Shown here piece by piece: positions 1 through 7,463 of a DNA stretch of 14,114 nucleotides. The stretch lies in NCBI GenBank assembly GCA_008080615.1, contig VIKJ01000116.1:1-14114 (forward strand), in the 5' to 3' direction. Every line of letters starts with the position of its first letter. Position 1 is the stretch's first letter. Source of the DNA: Chitinophagaceae bacterium. Its GTDB lineage: Bacteria > Bacteroidota > Bacteroidia > Chitinophagales > Chitinophagaceae. The position numbers and the translations under genes are program-made. The notes below the pieces were generated by a model. The model saw only the letters and a list, made by a program, of their open reading frames with translations, made no database searches and was not told the origin of the DNA.

Positions 1-729
1 CTGGTCTTTAAATAATAAAGATGGTATCCATTCTCCATTGATTGTAGGCCAGGTTGCTGCAACATTGGCTGCTTTATGCCCTGCCATTAAAGCTCCATAT
101 AATAACTGTACAACCAATAAAGCCAGTAACACTATATTGATTCTTCTTGCTTTAGCATGTACAATTTGTTGCTCTTGATCAATTAGCAATTGCATAGCAA
201 ACCAAAATGTATAACAGAGCAAACCCAATGCTAGTATAAAATGTAGGGCCAATCGGGTTGGCTTCACATAAACCGCATCACCTGTTAAACCACTTGCTAC
301 CATGATCCATCCTACCATACCCTGCAAAGCACCTAGCACAAATAAAACCATCAGCGATGGAACCATACTGGGTTTAAACATTCTTTTTACAATGAAAAAA
401 ACAAATCCTGCAGCAAATACCAACCCAATTAATCTTGCCCATAAACGATGAAACCATTCCCAAAAAAAGATGAATTTGAAATCGCTCAACGTAAACTCGA
501 AATTGAGCAACTGAAACTGGGGAGTTTGTTTGTATTTACTAAATTCTTCTATCCACTTGGCTTCATTTAAGGGAGGAAGAGTACCTGTTACCACATTCCA
601 CTCAGTAATAGAAAGGCCACTTCCTGTTAATCGGGTAATTCCTCCCAACGCTATTTGAATTACGGTCATCCCTACCCCAATCAATAACCAAGTTGCTACC
701 CATTTAGCAGATCTGTTTGTTTCGCCCAT
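1..729 (-). CDS. ctaA: heme A synthase (COX15/CtaA family), C-terminus cut by window edge
   Basis: Converts heme O to heme A for aa3-type cytochrome c oxidase, in the cytoplasmic membrane. The minus strand is open for 243 codons from ATG at 729 to the window edge; an in-frame ATG at 735 is an alternative start. Seen: a first membrane segment around residues 11-30, then the family signature GGITRLTGSGLSITEW (Glu at 43), then WEWFHRLWARLIG with His 94 as a likely heme ligand. Further membrane segments follow, with His 163 in RLALH and the ALMAGHKAAN and TWPTINGEWIP motifs near the end. These positions match the usual COX15/CtaA arrangement and nothing is missing in the part shown. The gene is divergent from rnhB, with a perfect TAnnTTTG box upstream. 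Family assignment is secure; the full length cannot be judged. Confidence 0.93.
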   Translation of the reverse strand, partial: MGETNRSAKWVATWLLIGVGMTVIQIALGGITRLTGSGLSITEWNVVTGTLPPLNEAKWIEEFSKYKQTPQFQLLNFEFTLSDFKFIFFWEWFHRLWARLIGLVFAAGFVFFIVKRMFKPSMVPSLMVLFVLGALQGMVGWIMVASGLTGDAVYVKPTRLALHFILALGLLCYTFWFAMQLLIDQEQQIVHAKARRINIVLLALLVVQLLYGALMAGHKAANVAATWPTINGEWIPSLLFKDQ

Positions 730-751
730 AAACATCCTTTTTAGAAGATTA

Positions 752-759
752 CAAAGGTA
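752..759 (-). promoter_or_regulatory. -7 promoter element for ctaA
   Basis: The minus strand reads TACCTTTG, an exact match to the Bacteroidota -7 consensus TAnnTTTG, 16 nt before the ATG at 735 and 22 nt before the ATG at 729. No clear TTTG -33 element lies at the usual spacing, only a T-rich stretch. It is a plausible ctaA promoter by position and consensus only. Confidence 0.55.
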
Positions 760-828
760 TAACATCAAAAGACGCTAAAAAGATTAAAACAATTTGATAC
801 TATAACATGGATAGCTCAATTTTACAAA

Positions 829-1428
829 GTGCTACCCTCCTTTTACCAAGCAGATTTATTAGAAGCCGGCTGTGATGAAGCAGGTAGAGGTTGCTATGCC
901 GGGCCAGTATTTGCTGCAGCGGTAATTCTTCCAAAAGATTTTAAACATCCACTACTAAATGATAGTAAGCAAGTGGGTGAAAGGCAACGATTGATATTAA
1001 AAGAAGTGATTGAAGCCAATGCCATCGCTTGGTCGGTAGCCAGTATAGATGCAGAAGAGATTGACCAGATTAATATTTTAAAAGCCAGCTTCAAAGCCAT
1101 GCATTTGGCCATTGATCAATTAAAAACCAACCCGAAATTTTTAATTATTGACGGCAATCGATTTGTACCCTATAAAAAAATCCCTCACTTGTGTATTGTA
1201 AAAGGTGATGGAAAATATGCTTCTATTGCAGCGGCCAGTATTTTGGCAAAAACATATCGGGATGCCTATATGGAAAAAATTCATGCCCAGTTTCCGCAAT
1301 ATGGTTGGAACCGAAATAAAGGGTATGGAACCCTTGAACACCGCATTGGGATTGAGAAAAACGGTTTGTGTATGTACCACAGAAAACGCTTCAATATTGT
1401 TCCTCAACAAATAGAAATTCCGTTTTAA
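829..1428 (+). CDS. rnhB: ribonuclease HII
   Basis: Cuts RNA in RNA-DNA hybrids and starts removal of ribonucleotides misincorporated into DNA. The 199-residue product is a normal single-domain RNase HII. Seen: CDEAGRG with catalytic Asp16 and Glu17, LIIDGNRF with Asp108, and KGDGKYASIAAASILAKTYRD with Asp127 as the fourth carboxylate. The YGWNRNKGYGTLEH stretch and CMYHRKRF follow near the C-terminus. The start is GTG at 829. The nearest upstream ATG (807) is in another frame and runs to an early stop, and the GTG start gives the short MLPSFYQ lead expected before the first catalytic motif. It is divergent from ctaA and converges on the YciO-type gene, whose stop lies 9 nt away with no terminator between them. 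Confidence 0.96.
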   Translation: MLPSFYQADLLEAGCDEAGRGCYAGPVFAAAVILPKDFKHPLLNDSKQVGERQRLILKEVIEANAIAWSVASIDAEEIDQINILKASFKAMHLAIDQLKTNPKFLIIDGNRFVPYKKIPHLCIVKGDGKYASIAAASILAKTYRDAYMEKIHAQFPQYGWNRNKGYGTLEHRIGIEKNGLCMYHRKRFNIVPQQIEIPF

Positions 1429-1437
1429 ATAACCATT

Positions 1438-2049
1438 CTAAGCTCCATCCCATGGGCCAGCACCCATTCTAACCAATTCATATTCGGGCTGCGTACAATT
1501 GATAATGGTTGAAGGTATCATTCCTCCATTTCCTCCATCTACCACAATATCTACCAAGTGCTTAAAATTTTCGTACATCAATTCGGGATCGGTATATTCT
1601 TCTACCATTTCGCCTGGCAATGATGCAGACAATAAGGGATGACCTAATTGTTGAACAATGGTGCGGGCAATTAAATTATCGGGAATTCTTAAACCAACCG
1701 TACTTTTTTTATTCTGTAATATTTTAGGTACTTCTTTACTAGCAGGTAAGATGAAAGTGTAAGGACCGGGCAAATGACTTTTAAGCAAGCGATACAAAGG
1801 GGTATCGGTACTCTTACAATATTTACTAAGATCGCTTAAATCGTTACAAATGAAGCTCAGGTGCGATTTGGATGGATCTACCTGTTTTATTTTGGCAATT
1901 TTTTCAATGGCTTTTGGCTGAAAAATATCACAACCCAATCCATAAATGGTATCGGTTGGATAAATGATGATGCCCCCCGATAGCAAACAATCTACAATTG
2001 TTTTGATGTGTCGGGGATTGGGATTTTCTGGATGTACATGCAATAGCAT
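1438..2049 (-). CDS. YciO/Sua5/YrdC-family protein (L-threonylcarbamoyladenylate synthase-like)
   Basis: A member of the YrdC fold family, whose TsaC/Sua5 branch makes threonylcarbamoyl-AMP for the t6A modification of tRNA. The 203-residue protein is a single domain without the extra Sua5 C-terminal domain. Seen: an HPENPNPRHI start like that of E. coli YciO, the nucleotide/threonine motif YPTDTIYGLGCD (residues 30-41), LPGPYTFIL (93-101), TVGLRIP (117-123), SASLPG (141-146) and PSTIINC (179-185). The overall pattern is closer to YciO than to TsaC; for example, SASLPG replaces the SAN type. The exact biochemical role of YciO proteins is less settled than that of TsaC, so I leave the symbol empty. 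The start is ATG at 2049, only 3 nt after a promoter-like TACCTTTA. Confidence 0.88.
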   Translation of the reverse strand: MLLHVHPENPNPRHIKTIVDCLLSGGIIIYPTDTIYGLGCDIFQPKAIEKIAKIKQVDPSKSHLSFICNDLSDLSKYCKSTDTPLYRLLKSHLPGPYTFILPASKEVPKILQNKKSTVGLRIPDNLIARTIVQQLGHPLLSASLPGEMVEEYTDPELMYENFKHLVDIVVDGGNGGMIPSTIINCTQPEYELVRMGAGPWDGA

Positions 2050-2052
2050 ATT

Positions 2053-2060
2053 TAAAGGTA
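2053..2060 (-). promoter_or_regulatory. -7-like element, YciO-type gene
   Basis: The minus strand reads TACCTTTA, one base from TAnnTTTG, and ends 3 nt before the ATG. If used, the mRNA would be leaderless or nearly so. The one mismatch and the hairpin just upstream make this tentative. Confidence 0.35.
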
Positions 2061-2064
2061 AATT

Positions 2065-2094
2065 AAAAAAACGAAGACGGCAGTTGCCGTCTTC
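2065..2094 (-). terminator. strong hairpin with U-tract on the minus strand
   Basis: GAAGACGGC (2073-2081) and GCCGTCTTC (2086-2094) form a perfect 9-bp stem around AGTT, extendable by one A-T pair. On the minus strand it is followed by G and then seven T (2071-2065), the form of an intrinsic terminator. On the plus strand the stem is followed only by TGTTTGTTTG. It lies directly upstream of the YciO-type gene, so on the minus strand it would end a transcript coming from the 2095-2310 gap, where I recognise no minus-strand gene. Confidence 0.55.
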
Positions 2095-2125
2095 TGTTTG
2101 TTTGTAAGCCCCTGGTTAAAAAATA

Positions 2126-2150
2126 GTAATAGATAGTCACCATCTATTAC
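2126..2150. repeat. inverted repeat, 9-bp arms
   Basis: GTAATAGAT (2126-2134) and ATCTATTAC (2142-2150) are perfect inverted copies around AGTCACC. Read on the minus strand the hairpin is followed by TATTTTTT, so it too is terminator-like in that direction. It could equally be a protein-binding site. Confidence 0.5.
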
Positions 2151-2200
2151 AAACTAAAAATAGGTATGCATCTTTGATTTTGATTAGGCCGTACTACTGA

Positions 2201-2245
2201 TTTTTTACCGTGTTTTCACGGATAAAAAAATGTGCTAAACACATT
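2201..2245. promoter_or_regulatory. paired palindromes upstream of the response regulator
   Basis: CCGTG (2208-2212) and CACGG (2217-2221) flank TTTT, with T6 before and A7 after, so the unit is symmetric and terminator-like on both strands. Immediately after it, AATGTG (2229-2234) and CACATT (2240-2245) flank CTAAA. About 65 nt separate this block from the regulator's ATG. Candidate operator or leader structure; no binding protein can be named from sequence alone. Confidence 0.4.
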
Positions 2246-2310
2246 ATATTGAGCGCTTCAAACTAAATAAATTCGAAAGAATATTCACCTTGTTTAAGCA
2301 TTTCCAACTT

Positions 2311-2964
2311 ATGAAAAAAATTGCTTTAGTAGATGACCACGTTTTGGTTAGAACTGGATTAGCGGGAATCATCAATAGCTATCCCGATTACACTGTTTTA
2401 TTTGAAGCAGATAATGGCAAACATTTTATTGGTCAATTAAATCCATCGGATCTTCCAGATATGATTTTACTTGATGTATCCATGCCCGAAATGAACGGGT
2501 TTGAAACTGCTTGCTGGTTAAAGGAAAACTATCCTCAAATTAAAATTATGGCATTGAGTATGCTAGATGATGAGCGCTCAATTATTCAAATGCTTAAAAA
2601 TGGAGCCATGGGTTATATCTTAAAAGACATCAGCCCTATTGAATTAAAAAAAGCCATGGATGCGGTTCATGATAAAGGCATTTATATAAATGATATCATG
2701 TTCAGCAATTTTGTGCACACTATTAAAAATGGCTTTCAAGAACCGCAGGATGAGTATCAAAAACTAATTAATCTACCGGAGAGAGAAAAAGAATTTCTTA
2801 AATGGCTTTGCACAGAAAAATCATTGAAAGAGATTGCTGCAGAAATGCACTTAAGCCCCCGTACCATTGATGGATACAGAGATAATCTCTTTGAAAAAAT
2901 AAAGGTAAACAGCCGAGTAGGCCTGGTATTATTTGCTTTAAGAAATGAACTGGTTAAACTATGA
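2311..2964 (+). CDS. NarL/FixJ-type response regulator (REC + LuxR HTH)
   Basis: A two-component response regulator that probably acts as a DNA-binding transcription factor. From ATG 2311 it is 217 residues, the usual length. The same frame is open back to a TTG at 2290, but that adds seven residues before the canonical KKIALVDDH start and is unlikely. Seen: receiver domain about residues 1-120 with acidic Asp8/Asp9, phospho-acceptor Asp55 in ILLDVSMPEMNGFE, Ser83 in the Thr/Ser position and Lys105 in GYILKD. The LuxR-type helix-turn-helix is about 152-217, with LPEREKEFLKWL, then SLKEIAAEMHLSPRTIDGYR. No histidine kinase gene is adjacent, so the partner is unknown. Several inverted repeats lie upstream, and it overlaps the korB remnant tail-to-tail by 6 nt. 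Confidence 0.93.
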   Translation: MKKIALVDDHVLVRTGLAGIINSYPDYTVLFEADNGKHFIGQLNPSDLPDMILLDVSMPEMNGFETACWLKENYPQIKIMALSMLDDERSIIQMLKNGAMGYILKDISPIELKKAMDAVHDKGIYINDIMFSNFVHTIKNGFQEPQDEYQKLINLPEREKEFLKWLCTEKSLKEIAAEMHLSPRTIDGYRDNLFEKIKVNSRVGLVLFALRNELVKL

Positions 2965-3926
2965 TTTAATTTCCCAGGTTTCTCTACCACGCAACATTTT
3001 GTCTAAATCACCCTTGCCCTTTGTAGCAATGGTTTCTTCAATTTGCATGGTCATTACATCTTCGTAGCAAGCACGCTCTACCTGAAAAAATACACCAAAT
3101 TGTCTTGGATAATGACCGCCACTTTTATTGGGGTCATCAAACATGCGAACCAAAATTTGCGCCTTGTAAAAATCATTTTCATCGTGAACCCAAAGATCAT
3201 CTGCAGTATATCCGTTACCCAACTCTACTACTTCTGGAGTAAATCCATTTAAACGAATTCCCTTGTTTTGAGTAGCACCAAAAATCATGGGCTTACCATG
3301 TTCTAAGAATAAGGTTTCTTCTTGCTTAGAAGATTTTTCGGTAAATATTTCAAAAGCACCATCAGTGAAAATGTTGCAGTTCTGATAAATTTCTAAGAAC
3401 GATGTTTAAAACTAGCATCTGCACCCATTGCTAATGCCAATGGATTAAATGGATGATCAATACTTCCTAATGGAGAACTTTTGGTTACTTTATTCTGCTC
3501 TGAAGTAGGAGAATATTGACCCTTTGTTAAACCATAAATTTGGTTATTGAATACCAACAGATTTACATTAAAATTTCTTCTTAATAAGTGAATGGTATGA
3601 TTACCCCCAATACTTAAACTATCTCCATCTCCTGAAACAATCCAAACAGATAATTCTGGGCGGGCTGCCTTTAAACCACTTGCAATGGCAGCGGCTCTAC
3701 CGTGAATACTATGCATTCCATAGGTATTCATATAATAAGGAAAACGGCTACTACAACCAATTCCACTAATGATGGCAATATTTTCGCGGGGAACACCAAT
3801 GGTTGGCATTACTTTTTGTACCTGTGCAAGTATCGAATAATCTCCACAACCCGGGCACCAGCGTACTTCCTGGTCTGTTGCAAAATCTTTAGATGTTAGT
3901 GGTCCGGCAGCTGTTAATGTACTCAT
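2959..3926 (-). pseudogene. korB: 2-oxoacid (2-oxoglutarate):ferredoxin oxidoreductase beta subunit, broken by an internal deletion with frameshift
   Basis: KorB is the thiamine-diphosphate and 4Fe-4S subunit of the enzyme that oxidises 2-oxoglutarate to succinyl-CoA with ferredoxin. The N-terminal frame (3926 to stop 3393) has WCPGCGDYS (Cys24, Cys27), GIGCSSRF (Cys58), the ThDP motif SGDGD (98-102) with Asn109, and VFNNQIYGLTKGQYSP. It is normal up to GADASF (residue 173, ending at 3408), then reads KHRS and stops. The C-terminal half resumes in another frame at about 3405 with TSFLEIYQNCNIF, which carries the fourth cluster cysteine (3378-3376), and runs 148 codons to 2959. Joined, the pieces make about 321 residues. 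The family is usually near 345, and the roughly 24 residues normally between ADASF and KGTSF are absent. As written, no intact KorB can be made. No korA gene is adjacent. Confidence 0.9.
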
Positions 3927-4009
3927 GTCTCTCTTATTTCGGGTTACAAGTTACGAATTTCACCCGCTTTTTTAAGTTGGATTTGATTGAATTTTAAAAA
4001 TTAGTGCTT

Positions 4010-4366
4010 TTAACTACTGGCAGCATCAGTTTGTAAGGCCTCCCAATACTCTGCAGCCCTTCTGGTATGCGGTATTACAATGGTTCCACCCACAATATTG
4101 GCCACCGCAAACAACTCATACATTTCTTCGGTACTTACTCCTAGTTCCTGGCTTTTTCCTAAATGGTATTTAATGCAATCATCACATCTCAACACCATAC
4201 TAGCTACCAAGCCCAATAATTCCTTTGTTTTCTTATCCAAAGCGCCATCTTCGTAGGTATTGGTATCTAAATTCCAAAGTCTTTTCATTACCAGGTTATT
4301 CTTACTCAAGATTACCTCATTCATTTTTTCACGGTAGTCATTAAACTCTTTTACTATTTCACTCAT
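4010..4366 (-). CDS. carboxymuconolactone decarboxylase / AhpD-like family protein
   Basis: A small all-helical protein of the CMD/AhpD superfamily. Many members are thiol peroxidase partners and others are decarboxylases. The 118 residues cover one domain. Seen: LDKKTKELLGLVASMVLRCDDCIKYHLGKSQELG, given here as overlapping stretches LDKKTKELLGLVASMV and LRCDDCIKYHLGKS, with a CxxC at Cys61/Cys64 and His68, as in AhpD-type redox sites. It ends with IVIPHTRRAAEYWEAL, conserved in this branch. A redox role is likely from the CxxC-x3-H pattern, but the substrate cannot be told. The start is ATG at 4366, 17 nt after a consensus -7 box, and the gene is divergent from the S9 peptidase. It lies 83 bp upstream of the korB remnant on the same strand. 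Confidence 0.87.
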   Translation of the reverse strand: MSEIVKEFNDYREKMNEVILSKNNLVMKRLWNLDTNTYEDGALDKKTKELLGLVASMVLRCDDCIKYHLGKSQELGVSTEEMYELFAVANIVGGTIVIPHTRRAAEYWEALQTDAASS

Positions 4367-4383
4367 ACAATATTTTTAGAGGG

Positions 4384-4391
4384 CAAAAATA
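4384..4391 (-). promoter_or_regulatory. -7 promoter element for the CMD-family gene
   Basis: The minus strand reads TATTTTTG, an exact TAnnTTTG match, 17 nt before the ATG at 4366. TTTA lies 22 nt further upstream at a -33-like distance. The peptidase on the other strand has only the weaker ATTCTTTG near 4417-4424. Confidence 0.5.
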
Positions 4392-4451
4392 CAGCAGCGG
4401 TGCTTTCAGCGGCTAAATTCTTTGTACTTTAACCGTTCAAAAAAACACCCC

Positions 4452-6599
4452 ATGAAGAAATACTTAGTTCTACTCCTGCTCCCCATCATTGGTTTTAGTC
4501 AACAAAAAGGGGAACTCATTAAAATATCGGATATGCTTAAGATTAAGCAAATGAGTGGAATTAATATTAGCCCCGATGGAAGCAAGGCTGTTTTTGTATT
4601 AAATAGCATTGATCAGGATGGTGATAGTAAGTGGGAATACAAATACAATAACCAATTGTATATTGTTCCTACCGATGGTAGTGCTGCCCCAAAACCCTTA
4701 ACAGCAAAGGATCCTGCGGCTCAACCTGTTTGGAGCCCAGATGGCAAACAGTTGGCATTTGTAAGAGCTGTTGAAGGTAAACCGCAAATATTTCTATTGT
4801 CTTTTGAAGGAGGTGAACCCATTCAGTTAACTAAATTTAAATATGGTGCAAGCAGCCCAAAATTTAGCCCCAATGGCAAACAGATTTTATTTAGTGCATC
4901 TGTTTCGTTGAAAGATTTATTAAAAGACAGTGTTCTAAACCCAACAAAAGCCTTGCCTCAATGGCCAATGGAAAAACCAGGATTCTACAACAATGAATTT
5001 TTAAAAAGCAATATGGCCAAGGCTGATCCTGATGGCAGTATCGATGAAATTCGTGCTTACTTAGAGTTGAATGTAAATGATCGAAAAGCCAAAGTAATTA
5101 ATAAACTTAATTTTCAAGAAGAAGCTACTACATCTGGAGACCTTTCTTTTGCGCATATTTTTATTGTTGCTACCGAAGTTGGCGCAACACCCAAAGCCAT
5201 TACCAGCGGGTTTTATCGTTTCAATAGTCCCGAATTTTCTGCTGATGGAAAGAAAATTGTTTTCAGTGGAAATATGGATGCTACCCAACATCCAGATCGT
5301 GCGTTGGAAAGCCAAATTTTTATTGCAGATGCAGATGGCAGCATTATGAAAATGATTTTAGGTGCAACGGGCAAAACCTTTAATAGCCCTAAATTATCGC
5401 CAAGCGGAAAATGGTTGGCATTTCAAACAGGTACTGTTTCTTTTGTAGATGTACCCGCTTTAGCAATCATGCCAATAAATGGCACTTATGCTGATGCAAT
5501 TACACTTCCATTTGATAGAAATAAAGGAAGTCTTAATTGGACCAAGGATGAAAAATACATTTACTTTAATGCACAAAGCAATGGTGGTGCACCTATTTAT
5601 AGGGTTGATGTAAAAACCAAACTAGTAGAGCAACTTACCGAAGCAACTGCAGGCATTAGCAGTTATGATTTATCGGGCAATAAATTGGTGTACGTTAAAA
5701 CAGAAGCAGCCAATCCTTTTGAATTGTATAGCAGTTATGCTGCAGGAAAAAATGCAATACGAATTAGCAGCTTTAATTACGATTGGATCAGCAGTAAAAA
5801 ATTAAGCGTTCCCGAAAAGAAAACTTTTGTGAATGAAAAAGGGATGACGGTAGAATACTGGGTAATGAAGCCTGCTAATTTTGAAGCAGGAAAAAAATAT
5901 CCTACTATTTTAAATATTCATGGAGGCCCATCTGCTATGTGGGGACCTGGCGAAAGCTCTATGTGGCATGAGTTTCAGTATTATACTGCTAAAGGATATG
6001 TAGTGGTATATGGCAACCCAAGAGGAAGTGGCGGATATGGTGCCGATTTTTTAAGGGGTAATTTAAACGATTGGGGAACTGGCCCAACATCCGATGTATT
6101 AACTTCTTTGGACATTGCTGCTAAAGATGGTTTTATTGATACTTCAAAACTGGCTGTAACAGGTGGTTCTTACGCAGGTTATTTAGTAGCTTGGATCATT
6201 AGCCACGACCAACGTTTCAAAGCTGCATGCGCTCAAAGAGGCGTATATGATTTAAGTACTTTTTTTGGAGAAGGAAATGCTTGGAGACTGGTTCCTAATT
6301 ATTTTGGTGGCTATCCTTGGGAAGCAAAAGCCAAGCTCATTATTGAGAGAGAATCTCCTATTGAATATGTAGCCAATATTCATACTCCTTTTATTATTTT
6401 CCACGGAGAAAATGATTTAAGAACCGGTGTGATACAAAGTGAAATGCTCTACAAGAGTTTAAAAGTATTGGGCCGAACCGTAGAGTACGTAAGGCACCCA
6501 GGCGGAACGCATGAGCTTACTCGTACGGGAAATAATCGCCAACGCATTGATCAAATGCTTAGAACGATGGAGTATTTTGAGCGGTTTATAAAACATTAG
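4452..6599 (+). CDS. secreted S9-family prolyl oligopeptidase-like serine peptidase
   Basis: Probably an exported dipeptidyl or acylaminoacyl peptidase that degrades peptides outside the cytoplasm. Start ATG 4452 gives a signal peptide (MKKYLVLLLLPIIGFSQQ) and 715 residues; the frame extends to a TTG at 4422, but that would bury the signal. Seen: repeated SPDGK/SPNGK/SADGKK/SPSGK turns between about residues 39 and 330, typical of the WD40-like beta-propeller. From about 460 follows the alpha/beta hydrolase domain, with LNIHGGPSAMWGPG (488-500), GNPRGSGGYG (521-530), the nucleophile Ser573 in TGGSYAGYL, Asp655 in HGENDLRTG and His687 in PGGTHELTRTG. All catalytic parts are present. The stop overlaps the TonB_C gene's stop by 4 nt, tail-to-tail. 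Substrate unknown. Confidence 0.93.
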   Translation: MKKYLVLLLLPIIGFSQQKGELIKISDMLKIKQMSGINISPDGSKAVFVLNSIDQDGDSKWEYKYNNQLYIVPTDGSAAPKPLTAKDPAAQPVWSPDGKQLAFVRAVEGKPQIFLLSFEGGEPIQLTKFKYGASSPKFSPNGKQILFSASVSLKDLLKDSVLNPTKALPQWPMEKPGFYNNEFLKSNMAKADPDGSIDEIRAYLELNVNDRKAKVINKLNFQEEATTSGDLSFAHIFIVATEVGATPKAITSGFYRFNSPEFSADGKKIVFSGNMDATQHPDRALESQIFIADADGSIMKMILGATGKTFNSPKLSPSGKWLAFQTGTVSFVDVPALAIMPINGTYADAITLPFDRNKGSLNWTKDEKYIYFNAQSNGGAPIYRVDVKTKLVEQLTEATAGISSYDLSGNKLVYVKTEAANPFELYSSYAAGKNAIRISSFNYDWISSKKLSVPEKKTFVNEKGMTVEYWVMKPANFEAGKKYPTILNIHGGPSAMWGPGESSMWHEFQYYTAKGYVVVYGNPRGSGGYGADFLRGNLNDWGTGPTSDVLTSLDIAAKDGFIDTSKLAVTGGSYAGYLVAWIISHDQRFKAACAQRGVYDLSTFFGEGNAWRLVPNYFGGYPWEAKAKLIIERESPIEYVANIHTPFIIFHGENDLRTGVIQSEMLYKSLKVLGRTVEYVRHPGGTHELTRTGNNRQRIDQMLRTMEYFERFIKH

Positions 6600-7405
6600 T
6601 TGCCTACATTGAAGGTAAAGGTTTGTGCAAAATTGTATGGTAGATTTTTGCCATTTTGAAATGCTGGTTTCCATGAAGGACTGGATTTCAACATTCTTAT
6701 TACTTCCATATCAGCAGACCATTCTCTTGATTGTAAAATTTGAATATCTGTTAATTGACCATCTTCTTGAATAAGAAAACCAGCTTTAACACGTCCAACT
6801 GAATTGGGGCCAGATATGGATATAAATCGATTGGGGGTAATAATATTATTGTTAATGAAATTCATCCAACCTTCTATTCCTCCATTAATAAATGTGGCTG
6901 GGGCTTGATTATCATTGACTTTGATTGTATAATCGGGATGATTGGGATCATTGAGTTCAATTGGCTCCTCTTTTCCACTATTCCATTTATATGTTTTTGT
7001 TTTATAGTTAATTTGACGAATGATTTCGCCTGCTTTGTATTCTAATGCTAATAATGGATTTAATTTTTTATCAAAAGCTATTTTCCATTTTTTATCTTTT
7101 ACATTATTTGTATAATTTCCAGAACTATCGAGCTCGCCATATTGATTATACCAAGCAAAAAATCCGTTTTTAATAGATAGTGCGCTGTCTTTAAAAGTTT
7201 CCCATGAAACCATAGACCCTTTTGTACGGTAAATTCTGCAGATATAGGTAGTATCATTTTCTCTTACTTTTTGCATAAAGTAAGTAGACTTATCTAAATT
7301 TTGTATCGATTGCCAATTTTTATCAAATGCATAGAATGATTCATAAGGAGATTGTGCTCGAGTTAGTAACGCCACAAAAAGTAAAGGAAAGAAAAAGCCT
7401 TTCAT
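6596..7405 (-). CDS. secreted protein with MORN/YwqK-like repeats and a TonB C-terminal domain
   Basis: A 269-residue exported protein of unknown role. The N-terminus MKGFFFPLLFVALLTRAQS is a signal peptide with likely cleavage after RA or AQ. The middle (about 75-150) has stretches such as KNGFFAWYNQYGELDSSGNY that resemble the MORN_2/YwqK 'text-like' repeats of Bacteroidota proteins. The C-terminal about 90 residues look like a TonB_C domain: a GRVKAGFLIQEDGQLTDI strand pair, then ILQSREWSADMEVIRMLKSS and PSWKPAFQNGKNLPY. There is no N-terminal membrane anchor followed by a Pro-rich linker, so it is not a classical energy transducer TonB; many Bacteroidota carry such stand-alone periplasmic TonB_C proteins. 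Its stop overlaps the peptidase stop on the other strand. Confidence 0.75.
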   Translation of the reverse strand: MKGFFFPLLFVALLTRAQSPYESFYAFDKNWQSIQNLDKSTYFMQKVRENDTTYICRIYRTKGSMVSWETFKDSALSIKNGFFAWYNQYGELDSSGNYTNNVKDKKWKIAFDKKLNPLLALEYKAGEIIRQINYKTKTYKWNSGKEEPIELNDPNHPDYTIKVNDNQAPATFINGGIEGWMNFINNNIITPNRFISISGPNSVGRVKAGFLIQEDGQLTDIQILQSREWSADMEVIRMLKSSPSWKPAFQNGKNLPYNFAQTFTFNVGN

Positions 7406-7463
7406 TGAATTAGATTTTAAGTATTCATAAAAAAGGAAATTAACTAGTACTTCAAGGAGAAAA

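Noticed and set aside
807..875. ATG at 807 as the rnhB start
   Set aside because: It is in another frame and stops after about 22 codons; the GTG at 829 gives the normal N-terminus.
894..1414. Open frames opposite or out of phase with rnhB
   Set aside because: They follow from the coding pattern of rnhB, which has all catalytic residues; the shadow products show no domain.
3404..3411. TTTTAAAC at the korB break as a programmed frameshift site
   Set aside because: The heptamer TTTAAAC is in the wrong phase (codons are TTT AAA CAT), a -1 slip puts TAA in the ribosome, and a frameshift would not restore the roughly 24 missing residues.
4422..4451. Longer N-terminus of the S9 peptidase from TTG 4422
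   Set aside because: It would bury the clear signal peptide that begins at ATG 4452. Similar upstream extensions of gcvH, the response regulator, the kinase and the radical SAM gene were rejected for matching reasons.
5061..5349. Open frames inside the S9 peptidase on both strands
   Set aside because: They lie wholly inside a complete conserved gene and have low-complexity, unrecognisable products.
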